DNA of 64,000 nucleotides from Nautilus pompilius (Eukaryota; Mollusca; Cephalopoda; Nautilida; Nautilidae): contig JACATO010000311.1 of NCBI GenBank assembly GCA_018389105.1, positions 1,483,501-1,547,500 of the forward strand. Direction: 5' to 3'. The notes below the pieces were generated by a model. The model was given only the letters and a program-made list of their open reading frames with translations, did not search any database and was not told where the DNA came from. How positions within the stretch are numbered: position 1 is the stretch's first letter; every line of letters starts with the position of its first letter. Shown one piece after another: positions 1 to 10,210 of this stretch. The translations under genes and the position numbers were made by a program.

Positions 1-199
1 ATGGGAAAGTTAGTTAATTCCTAGTTTGTACAGACAAACCACTTATCTACTATTGTTTACTGAGTATGAAGTACTGCATTACAATTATACTGCACTGTTG
101 TTTTGTGTAGGCCAACCTATTCATCTAATGGTGTCTTTAGTGGGTTTCTTCTAAAGTTTTGTAAATGACACGTTTGACAAAAGCATGCACAAACATTAT

Positions 200-207
200 T
201 TATACAT
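200..207. repeat. Target-site duplication, left copy
   Basis: TTATACAT, identical to the octamer at 3649-3656 on the far side of the element. It marks the insertion site of the 208-3648 transposon. Confidence 0.9.
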
Positions 208-221
208 TAGGGCAGGTCGAT
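208..221 (+). repeat. Left terminal inverted repeat of the hAT-like element
   Basis: TAGGGCAGGTCGAT. It matches the reverse complement of 3635-3648 at all 14 positions, and similarity fades just inside. Confidence 0.9.
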
Positions 222-447
222 TTTCAACTTTTTTAAAAATCGCAATATGAGTAAGTATACAGTAGTTGCATCTATTCAAGTAGTACACAATAAAAAAAAA
301 TTAGGCTTTTAGGTTAATGTTCCGCTTGCGGATTTGCGATTAAAGTTTAATTGTGTTTCAAGTTTATTTCATATTCTATATTTTTTATCATAAGTTACAT
401 AACATTTGGAAAAGAGAACAATATATTTCCATAATGACCCAATAAAA

Positions 448-3088
448 CTAGGAATATAAATGATCATATGACTGAGAATAATGTCCTTTTGACATAAACA
501 CTGGACGCATTTTCCTGCTCAGCAGTTTCGTAAGGATAGATCTGTGTCGGGCCTCAAACCCATACACTGAATGAGAAGCTTCTGTCACTAACTTTACACT
601 CCTTTCAACGCTCTGAGAATGACATGGTAGGTTTGGAATATCCGGCTTTGTGCTCTTGTTGATGAAGGTCTGGATTTCCTCATCAGAAAAGTGTTGTGTA
701 GTTGGTGGCTCCATTGTACCAGCGTCAGGAAGGTCAATAAGCTCTGGCCAGGTGTCAGCGTCCCAGTTCATTGGAGGAATTTTCTTTTCCATTTCTTGGC
801 TGCTGTTCATTCTGGAAATAAAAAAAATGTATATTAATAATATCGGCCTAATAATCAAAACTATTTCCTTATTATTTTTGCTCTGAAAATTCGAAATATA
901 AAAATTCCACAGACGTTGCCTAAGTATTCTGTTCAAATCTTAATATATTATTTTGAAAATAAAAATATCTAGAATAACAAATTTTGCAAACAATACCTGC
1001 GTCTGAGAGTAAGAATTGTGTGAAGTCCAAGATTTCTGATCTGGTCATCATCATCTTTCACCATGGCGTAAAGGAAGTTTGCAGGTAGCAGGCAGAAAGC
1101 ATTCCCCTGAATATTTTGTTTTACAATGCGTCTCACATCATCAAACTGAATCAGTTTCAAGTGGTTGATGGTAGAGAAAAGAATGCGAGGTGAATCATGT
1201 AGTTTAGAGGACATCTTTAAGCTGAACCATGAGGGAGCATAAACCTTGACGATGTATTGGATTAATTTTGTCAGATTCTTGTTTGGACTGTTGTCTCGTG
1301 TGTATAGACAAAGAAGTCGTATAGCAAGTGTTAACCATCGTGCATGGTTGAGTGGACCTATTTTCCAGGCTGCCCATCTATCATCTACTCTTCCCACTCC
1401 GATACCCTTACAATATTCATAGAGAAGCCTTTGATCATGACTGAGATCCTTCAGTACCTCATCTGGAATGTACTCATCAGTAATTGGTGTTTGAACTGGC
1501 TCAAACTGTACTTGTGGTTCACCATGAATATCTTCTAAGCACCTTTTCCCAAGGGGCCCATTGAAGCTTCTTGGGCCAGTTGTTGTTCCATCCAGTTTTT
1601 TAAATAGGGCTCTTAGTGGAAGTTCATTTTGATGAAGGGCACAGCCAATTGTGTGCAGCTTCCTCCCAAGAATTTCTTCTAGCTTTACCACCAAACCACT
1701 CTTAGAACCAGTGTTTGTTGCTGTATTGTCAAGAAGAATAGCATGTATACTCTCAAGGCTGTCATATTCTTGAAGAACACTGAATGCTTCCTGAGCAAGA
1801 ACATCGCCAGTAGCACCTACAACAGGTATTGTTCTGTGGGTCAAATAGGTGCCTGGAGATTTTCCATCTTCATATGTGAATGTGAGATGATGTTCTGTAG
1901 CAACACACTTTTTGAGAACATTTCCCCCTTCTTGCGCTTCTGTTTCCTTATATGTCAAGGTTTTATCATCAAGCTTTCCATTTACACCCATGCAAACGAG
2001 GTGTGTCTTCGTCTCTGACTCAACTTCTTCACTAATTACTCTTACTTTTGATTTAGCCCTGTCTAACTTACACTTGTCAATTAAGATTTGATTAATGTCA
2101 ACCTCTGGCCTCAATAGGTGTTTGATGTCATAGAGCAAGGCATTACCAAGAGCTGCCCCAAGACTGGAGGAACATTCAGCTCTGACAAGCTCCATAGCAT
2201 ATCTGGGAAACTTGAGAAGGTTGTAGTCTCCTGAAGTCCTCCTGTTAGGCTGCCATTCATCTCCCTGAAAATATAAGAATCACAAAAGATTAGATAGGGA
2301 ATATTACTTCTTCAGCAGATTAAGATACAAGAAAAAATGCATTAATTTTTGCATGAAGTAGTTGTGATTCGAAATACTAACATAGCATACAAGGTAATGA
2401 TCGTTTAGTTCATATATACTAAGGCAAAGAAAAAAAACACGAACCTCAGAATTTGATTGTTCAGGGATATCTGTAGGCTGTGTAGAAGGTCCTGCTAATT
2501 CAATGTCCTCCTGAGATAAGACATGTTGCTCTCTCAGTTTAGCTCTCCTATCTCTGCTCCCTTGGGTCCTGTTTTTGAACGCTGATCTCGAAGATATGCT
2601 CTTTCTTCAATTGGCACCTTTGCAGCTGCTGGACAAACGCAGATGATGTGTTCTTTTGTGCATTTGTCTTTTTTGCAATATATCCTAGAATCGTTGCAAG
2701 GCACAATTTCCAGAGGACAGGAACAGGCTGATATATCAAAGAGTTTGTCCAACTTAGAATCCAGATTACGCTTAGCATTTGCTTTAGCATGCTTGCGATT
2801 TATGTCTTTCACAGTCACAAAGAGATCTTTAACTTTTCTGTCAATGGATTTTTCATGAATTAATGGTAATCTTGGATTCACAGACAACCAAATTGATTTC
2901 AAGTCCCTGGTAACATGCTGCACTTTAGCCCAAAAATCTGCACAGGGATCGGCACATTCTAGATAATAATAATATTGAATCAATTGTCTGTAGGTGCTGG
3001 GATCTGTGAGCACTAAATCACAAGGACCACCGCCATATTTCTCTTCACTTTTCTTTCTTGTTAGCGGCGTTGTTTTCACTTTCGGCAT
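448..3088 (-). CDS. hAT-like transposase, three exons, one frameshift in exon 1
   Basis: Read on the minus strand, exon 1 is 3088-2445 (start MPKVKTTP, donor GAG/GTTCGT), exon 2 is 2264-997 (acceptor TTTTCAG, donor CAG/GTATTG) and exon 3 is 811-448 (acceptor TTTCCAG, stop at 448). The intron phases agree (0, then 2), giving roughly 757 residues. Exon 1 has a Cys-rich stretch (CSCP, CKKDKC, CVCP), possibly metal-binding. Exon 2 holds an acidic motif LLDNTATNTG (likely a catalytic Asp of the RNase H-like fold), GCALHQ (the CxxH motif) and HARW about 100 residues later. Exon 3 has the conserved-looking tail LPCHSQSVERSVKLVTEAS. Exon 1 is 644 nt, one short of a full codon count: its first frame stops at 2534, while a shifted frame stays open to the donor, so a one-base loss near 2555-2575 is likely. 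Many invertebrate genomes carry related proteins, as I recall. Whether it is active is unknown. Confidence 0.8.
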
Positions 3089-3634
3089 TTTTTCAAAAAT
3101 ATCTCAGACAACCTTAAATGTAATTAAATTCAATATTAAAATCTGATATATAAATTAATGATGTTACAAACTCTTGTCTTCAGCTTGTAATATACTCATA
3201 ATCCTCCCCCCTTTTCCCGATGATAATAATAGAAACACTCACTAAAATAATTATTATTACAGAGTAAGTTACTATGCAAAACACGGCCTCGCAATGACAC
3301 TATAAGCAAGATTCCAGTCCGCCGTCGGCGCAAGGCAATACACCGTATATTTTCTAAAATAAACACAGAGAACCGTCCTTAAACTATAAATATATATATA
3401 ATAGGGGGCTGGACACGCAGTGGTCCGTAACATTGACTTTTAAAGCATAGCAAGACAAGGACAGTTGAAAAAAAAATGGTTACATGCACCGAAAACACTA
3501 GTGAAGAAGTAAAATTAAACAGTTATTTCAAAATCCGCAAAAAGATATTCAAGTTAAACTCATATATTTGTGATTTTAACGTATTATACATGGAAATGCA
3601 ACTACTGATTGCTTACTCACACTCCTGTGTTAAC

Positions 3635-3648
3635 ATCGACCTGCCCTA
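3635..3648 (-). repeat. Right terminal inverted repeat of the hAT-like element
   Basis: ATCGACCTGCCCTA, the exact inverse of 208-221. Confidence 0.9.
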
Positions 3649-3656
3649 TTATACAT
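3649..3656. repeat. Target-site duplication, right copy
   Basis: TTATACAT, identical to 200-207. Confidence 0.9.
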
Positions 3657-5229
3657 GCTGTAACTTTGCAGGAAGAAATTTAAAATAAAAATGGATTTAA
3701 TGTTTGAAATGGATAAATTTAGTGATGGGGAATCTGAAACATTGCTGCTGCCAGTTCTTTGGCTGAGCTGAAGTATTTTCAGTAAGTTGTCATTCTTATT
3801 GCTAACAGTTATCTGGTTTCACAATATTGTAAAGAGAAAATAATGATTATTATGTTTATTTTGGATTCCAAGTAGATTTTGGTCAAATATATTTTTGCAG
3901 ATAAGGTATTATTAGCTTCATGGCTAGGTGTGTGTTATATATTACACACATGATTTCTTGCCATACTCATCTAATAAATAGAAACATATCACCAGTGTTA
4001 TTTTATTTTAATCACTTGCCATCATTAGAGTTTCCTATATAAGCTGTATGATTCATGTACTGTTTATCCAGGAATCCTGTCCCTACCCCCACTTATCCAT
4101 TATTAATTGACAGCCAGCTGATACAGTATTTACTGGTTGGTGATCCTGCAGATAGAGGACTCTATTGGAACTGTTTATCACTTTGTGCCATCATAAGATT
4201 CCCTTTTAAAGAACAGATTATTGACATTACTTCAACACACCCAAGATTGGCATCAATACTATTCACCTTGAATAATTATAGCCAGAGCAGAAAATGTAAG
4301 ATTCAAGTTAATCCAATGCATTTCTTAGACAGGATTTTTATCATATTGATTGATTTAACACAATTTAAGGTTCTGACCTGAGCATACTAGCTTGTCAACA
4401 AAATCTTGCATAATTAATTCTTATCCAGTTGCATTTCTTAAAATTATACTAATACAGATTTCTTGCTTAATAAAGGTAACTGCTGTGGATATGATGTTAC
4501 CATTAGTTACCATATAAGCTTGTTATATCGTCTTTAAAATCATATTAGAAAGTAAAAGAAAATTCAGCATTCAATTACTAATTGAATGTGAAAATGCTTT
4601 CAACATGAACATTTTTTCATTGAGACAAGTAATAGTTGAGTTCATTTTTAGGATGTTTTGAAGGATCCTTCAGTCAGCTAATCTCTTGCTATCCTTCATA
4701 AAAAGTAAATAGATAATCGATTAAACATGTTTTAGAAACATTGTTGATTTAAAAATAAGAGCTTTATGGAGATCACACATCTCTCTTTTAGACAACCATA
4801 TTGTCTGACTTCACAAAATCCATAGCCTAATATTCTGCTCAACTTTTCAGAACCAACAGGCGTAGATATTTACAACTGATTAAAATTAGTTTTGGTAAAT
4901 CTGCAGACTAATTGCATAAAAATAATCATTAAAAATTTGTGTTCTAGTACTAATTTTTAATATTTTCTGTCTAAGTACCGTATATTTTTAATTGCCATTA
5001 CTCGTTTAATTTACATTATCTAATGCTAAAACATCCACATGCTTTTATGCAAATTGTATAATCATACTGCTTTAAAATAGTTTTGTTTATTTTTCACTGA
5101 GGGGGAATTTAAAAATATTATTAATGTCTGTTAACTAACATAAAATCTCTACTTACTCAAGGAGTAGTTGTGCTCTTCTGTTGTCCATTCAAAGTTATTT
5201 TAATAAACGTTCTGTCATACACTGATGTC
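3657..5229. other. Gene-free AT-rich stretch
   Basis: I see no exon with convincing codon structure, repeat or RNA gene. The 108-codon open frame at 4055-4381 reads like translated noncoding DNA. Confidence 0.5.
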
Positions 5230-5329
5230 TACAACGAAGACGATCCTGGTGAAATGGGTACTGTGCTACCGCGGCCTGCTAGGAAGTGTTGCCAACTCTG
5301 TTCCAAAAGGGGTCCAGCACTCCAACTTT

Positions 5330-5505
5330 TCAGAGAAAGCCCTACTAGAGCCCTTCCTTTTGTTGATGTAGGAGGAAATTTGAGCATCTAGAGGAAACTA
5401 TGCAGGGAATTTGTGTGCTAAATTGAGCCAATCTTGATCAGGATTCAAATGCAGGCCTGTAGTCTGCCACAGGACCAGTGCACTGGCCATTTCAACAGGA
5501 TCTTT
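5330..5505 (-). repeat. Probable tRNA-derived SINE copy
   Basis: On the minus strand a promoter-like head is followed by a B-box-like CATTTGAATCC (plus strand 5450-5461). Its flank (CAGGGA..., TAAA-TGAGC, TCTTG-TC) aligns with the copy at 10030-10210, so the two look like diverged members of one short dispersed family. The 3' extent is uncertain. Confidence 0.4.
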
Positions 5506-7569
5506 ACAAGACAATGTTAAATTACCAAGTGAATATCAGGTTGATTATAAAATCATGATACTGTGTAGTTTTAAAACATGGGAGGGGAGAAAGCTCATTA
5601 ACTATACAGTGATAGATACTGGTAAAATCCGTTCTTGAATAGCACAACAGGGTTATTGATCTGGAATGGAGAGAGAACTGTTAGATAAACAAAATCTGAA
5701 GAATAATTTCTGAATTTTTTCTACATGCCACAAACACTTAGAAAGGTCTGTTGTTTAACAATTTGTGGAATGATTGGGAATTCAGACATTAAGATAACTT
5801 TGCTGTTGTGTTTTCTCATTAATAATATTATTAAGGAAGAAAGTGTTTACAAACACTTTATTGAAAGCTTTATTGGCTCAACTAAAACTGTTACAATTTT
5901 CAGCCAGCTTAGTGCCAATAGCCATGGCAACAGTAAAATATATGATTGCTGAGCAGTGTCTCTTGGCACCATTTAGAGAACATTGGCATAAAGAAGAGAA
6001 TTTGGTAAATAAAAAATGTGAAATGAATGACATTTCAGTACTATTATAGGTTATTTAAAAGGGAAAACAGAAAATATACAAAGCTAAAAAAAAAAAAAGA
6101 GAGAGGGGGATAAAAAAAGAAAGGATAAAATTAATAAATAATGTGAAATAATTAAATTTCTCTTTGACACTACATTGGCTGCCATGGTGATTTGTTGCGA
6201 AGACTGGCGTGAATTATTACACTGAAATGATTGAATCTAACCTTTCGGTAACTAACAGTTAATTGGCATTGATCAAATGTAGAATCTTGCAGGGCTGCTT
6301 TAAAAAACAGAAGAAAAGAAATAACTTATAAATAAGTCTTCCTTTGGGCAGAGCAAACCAGACGGTCAACTGAGTCATGTGACTTCTCTCATTCCTCCTG
6401 TATGTTCCTTAGCCATCTGCAACCTTCACTCTAGCCTGCCAGGCTCTCATTTCAGCTCTACCTTACATTAATCACTGTTAATAAGACTTATAATAAATAA
6501 AAATATTCTCAACACACACATTTGTGGCCAACTGAAAATATGCACCCTGATCTTTGTGATACTTTGTTATTTACAAAATCAGTATATGATGCCGCCTTCA
6601 TGTTTTGCAATGGCCATTGGCAGCTTGCAACCCACTAGAGATGCACAGCAGCAGAAGGAAATGCCATAGCCACACAGGTCTTACCAATTTTTTTTCCTAG
6701 ATCAAATTATGTGAAAGTTCAGTTTTGTTTTCATCACCATTCTTTGAATTTCAGTTGATTTAGCTAGGTTTAGTGGATAGAATAAGGCAAGAAGCCATAA
6801 TGACTTCTGCAAATTTTTCAGGAAAAGAAATATTTAGTAGCACAATTTTAAAATTGATGTATACTATCAACATTAATCACGTCTTTTCATAATTTGTTTA
6901 TCTTATTTATACTTCTGTTTCTAATACTGAGCCATAACAAAGTCAGCAAGAGAAGAAGAGAAGGAAGAAACCATGTCAAGGAGGTTTACCAAACTAAGTC
7001 ATTCTCTATGGAAATCGGAGATGACTATTGTCAACCTGAACCTGAACTGTGACCCAGTTCAAACTTCTTTTTTTTTTAAACCAGAACTGAATTGGAGTGG
7101 AAATAAAAAAAATCCATGGAATTAAAACAGACCCTAACCAATTAAAAACATCATGGATTTATGGTTTGGCTGCTTCTGTTTGGAAGATAGTTTAATAGAA
7201 GACTGACTTTAGAAAGATAACTGATCCAATTCTTGAAGGTTCATATTGTAATGCTTATGCTAATACTGATAGGAATAAAGTCAAGTGTCACCACTGACAT
7301 TAGCCAGCCTATCAAAGAAGTGGAAGCTATGCTTTCTTTTAAGATTGATTTTGAAACATGTTTGGATCACTCTGTTTTGGGTATTAACATCTAGTTTGTG
7401 AAAGATGGAGATTGCAGTGAATACAACAGTTATGAAGGAATCTAGCATCTCAAAAATGTGCTTCTTTAAGTACTTGCTCATTATAATATCAGTGTGCAGT
7501 AAATATACATCATAACAGCATGATAAAGTGTATTCAACATGTGAATGATGAGGATGAACAGGGAAGGAA
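5506..7569. other. Gene-free AT-rich stretch
   Basis: It contains an A/G-rich run at 6085-6125 and otherwise nothing I can assign. The 3' part (about 6900-7569) may be decayed 5' sequence of the hAT relic that follows, but no motif proves it. Confidence 0.4.
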
Positions 7570-8230
7570 AACATGGATAGTGAAGAATTACTCAATGTTG
7601 ATGCAGAAGAGGTTGATCACAGAGAAACAGATTCAGGTGAGATGCATGAACTAGATGGAACAAGAAACACTAATTGAACTTGATAATGTATTGGCATTGC
7701 AGTAATAAATGTCTGATGCTCAGCATACACCCTTCAGCTAGCAGTTGATAATGCACTTAAAGATCAAAGTATTGCTCTACAGTTGCTTAAATTTATTGCA
7801 CCTGTAAAATATTCAAGAACTCAGACATGCATGATTATTCATAAGAAATTGAAATTAAAAAGATTTACTTAGACTGTGTCATGAGATGGCATTCTACTTT
7901 TGATATGCTTGAGCTTAAGGAATTCTGCCAGGATGTAGCAGCACCAAATACTCAGCTGTGTATCACAGATGCTGAGTGGAACACCATTAAACAAATAGAC
8001 ACTTAAACAGCTCCAGTCAGAACTGCCATAGTGGACTTTTATGGCATATGACTAAAATGTCAGCTCAAAACCTCAAAGGTGCTAATACTTTTCAGAACTC
8101 TATGAAAAAAAGGAACAAATTTCTGCTTAAAAATAACAGTTTTCTTGATCCATGGTATCTTCTGTTGTTATCTGAGGAAAGAAAAAAAGCAGAAAGCTCA
8201 CTTTTTTCAGGAAAGAGAATCCATTAAAAT
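7570..8230 (+). pseudogene. Decayed hAT transposase fragment
   Basis: Several blocks of a hAT transposase can be read in order on the plus strand, in different frames and with stops between them. SAYTLQLAVDNAL lies near 7720, where hAT proteins have C-x-A-H-x-L-x-L-A-V, so the His has become Tyr. RWHSTFDMLE lies near 7888, the canonical R-W-x-S motif following it. Near 8140-8180 LDPWYLLLLSEE matches the LDPRY...LS/TxEE block. The C-terminal dimerisation block (ASAERSFS-like) was not found and no terminal repeats are visible. The order and spacing of three separate family motifs make chance unlikely. It differs from the family at 208-3648. Confidence 0.7.
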
Positions 8231-9246
8231 AAGAAAGTGATCTTGTCACAAATTTTTGTCAAAAGATGACACTGGTACATACTGACATCAGCAAATAAAT
8301 GCTCAGCCTGGACTGTACAAACTGGCTAAGTCATGTTGGCTGTTCCATATATACAAATTACAATTAAATTGCCTCTTCTGGGCTGAAGTTTATCACAGGA
8401 GATCCTGAAAGACATTATGGTGATCTGTTTTGCCAATGTTTTCAAACAACATACACAATTTTATTTCCTTAGTCAATTATCTTTGCTCTCATGCAGTGAT
8501 TTACACCGTGGAATAAAAATTTGCAATGTTCGACATAATATCTTTGAAATTATTTTGTTTGCTATGATAGTGCTTAACATTGCCAAAATGGTCACAGATT
8601 GGATTGTCTATATGAACCAGTTCAGAAATTTTTTTTTTCTGAACCAAAACTGGATGATCTCATAATGCGATTTGATTTGACTCCGTGCTTAGCAGTCCAG
8701 TAGCCTGATCTATCACTGGACTACTGTTACCTCTCAAACTAAGTAACTTCTTTTTTTTCAGGATATTCTGAGGATTTAAAACCTGAAAACATTTGAATGG
8801 GTCTTTGCTGAACTCTTTCTAATGACAATCAATCTTTTCATAAATAGAATCTCTATGTTTGCGCAGGATTTTGAAAATGTGGAGAATCTGACAACTAACT
8901 ATACATAATTGAATATAAATTTTGTTTTTATGTTTAATATTGCAGTCAATTAGTTTTAGAACATTCTCTTGGCTTTGTTAACACCTGAAATAAATTATTT
9001 ACATTTTCTTTTGTTATTAATAATAACTTTCAGATCCTGTCTGAAAATATTTTCTGATTTAGTATCTCCCATTATAATAACTTTTCCTTATAACTTGTTT
9101 AAATAGTTCAGTAGCAGTGTATCACTGAATGTTACAGATTGATTGCAACCATGTAGAATATCAGCAGAGATAGCCTGGAAATCATTTTATTTTTGTTTTC
9201 ATTTTTTGCCCATGTCATCTTGCAAGTATTAATTTTTTTTTTTCAG
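8231..9246. other. AT-rich stretch, probably intron of the plus-strand Ly6 gene
   Basis: It runs into a strong polypyrimidine tract and acceptor (T-run then TTTCAG, 9232-9246). No preceding Ly6 exon with the first four or five cysteines was found between 3657 and this point, so the earlier exons probably lie left of the window. Confidence 0.4.
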
Positions 9247-9479
9247 ATGTCAGTGAAAAGCTTTCTATTATCAAGTCCTGTACTCTCAATAACTCATGCT
9301 GCGTACAGCAAAATGCTACTGCAAATATCCCTTGTGACAAGACCAACAGCAACTGGATCTGCACCAGCTGTTGCCACAGTGACGGGTGCAATATCAGTGG
9401 TCAGGACTTTCTGCAGGCTGACAGAATCTCAAAATGGATGCTTTGTTCTGTATTGCTTCTCTGTAACTACGTATGGTAA
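9247..9479 (+). CDS. Terminal exon of a Ly6/uPAR-domain GPI-anchored protein
   Basis: After a strong acceptor (T-rich tract, TTTCAG) the phase-1 frame from 9249 is open for 76 codons to TAA at 9477. It encodes the second half of a three-finger domain: SCTLNNSCC, then an IPCD segment, then NWICTSCCHSDGCN, the cysteine spacing and final Cys-Asn of Ly6 proteins. After CNISG comes a hydrophobic tail (WMLCSVLLLCNYVW), the expected signal for GPI attachment at the cell surface. Two N-linked sites (NNS, NAT) are visible. The phase-1 start and the CC-x-S-D-x-CN signature are the same as in the minus-strand gene ending at 45777, so the two are likely paralogues. The earlier exons are missing from the window. 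The binding partner cannot be told from sequence. Confidence 0.85.
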
Positions 9480-9567
9480 CCACTAGTGCCATTTAGATTT
9501 AGCACACAATGTCTAACCACTATTATTAATGTTATGTTAAGAGGGTTTTTCTGGTGAAATACTACAA

Positions 9568-9573
9568 AATAAA
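9568..9573 (+). terminator. Poly(A) signal AATAAA
   Basis: AATAAA lies 89 bases after the stop codon of the plus-strand Ly6 exon, on the same strand and in the right place for its 3' end. Confidence 0.55.
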
Positions 9574-10029
9574 ATCATTGGCTGCTGTTTTAATGCTGTA
9601 TAACTCACACAAGTATATTTATTATTTGTTGAAGCATATCATTGTTGTTTTTTTTCAAAGCTTTGGTTGCTATGTGTTTTCACATGATACCTGCCTCTAT
9701 TTAAACCTTTCATTACTAATACATTCTTATTGATCATAGTCTGTCAATTGCTAAAAGAGGTTTTTTTGTCTATATCTTAATTTTTGGAAAGTTATCAGTT
9801 ATCTGCTTAAAAGCACAGCTGCTGTGGTGTAAAATGTATTTGTCATTGAATAATTCTGATACCTGATTCACTTTTTATTTTGCATTCCCTCAATTTCAAA
9901 ATTTCCTTCATTAACATCGGACTCTTGGCAAATTCTGATCTGACTTTAAAGGTTATGACCAAATAAGTTACCTGGGTACAGTTGGTAGCTTTTGAGTGGT
10001 GGTCAATGTATGAGCCAATCAAAGTTTAC

Positions 10030-10210
10030 TTGCAGAATCTCCACCACATGTATTAGAAATCTCCATTAAGACATGTGAGGAAACTCATTCAGCTGGCTTG
10101 AGCAGAAGACCAAAATGAAACTTTGCCAGGGAGGTAGACTAAACTGAGCTGGTCTTGTCTGGAATTTGAACTCAGGCACTCAACCATATTACTGGACCAC
10201 CAGCCACCCT
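10030..10210 (-). repeat. Probable tRNA-derived SINE copy
   Basis: Minus strand. A head like a tRNA gene (GGTGGTCCAGTAATATGG) is followed by a B-box-like GAGTTCAAATTCC (complement of about 10161-10173) and then a body shared with the copy at 5330-5505 (TCTTG-TC, GAGCT, TAAAC, CAGGGA, GAGGAAACT). No clear target duplication was identified. Confidence 0.45.

Larger units (their letters stand above)
208..3648 (-). mobile_element. Structurally complete hAT-like DNA transposon, about 3.4 kb
   Basis: The element starts with TAGGGCAGGTCGAT at 208-221 and ends with its exact inverse at 3635-3648. The identical octamer TTATACAT lies directly outside both ends (200-207 and 3649-3656). A perfect 8-bp duplication with ends beginning TAG is the hallmark of hAT elements; plant Ac, for instance, also begins TAGGG. 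The interior is filled by a three-exon minus-strand transposase gene with the CxxH and HARW motifs expected of the superfamily. Unbroken ends and duplication argue for a fairly recent insertion. The transposase has one frameshift, so this copy may rely on a relative for movement. Other 8-bp-duplicating superfamilies are less likely because of the transposase motifs. Confidence 0.9.

Noticed and set aside
812..936. N-terminal extension of the frame 448-936 as coding
   Set aside because: It is AT-rich, hydrophobic and crosses the TTTCCAG acceptor at 812-818. It is intron of the transposase gene.
4055..4381. 108-codon plus-strand frame
   Set aside because: No codon bias, domain or splice context.
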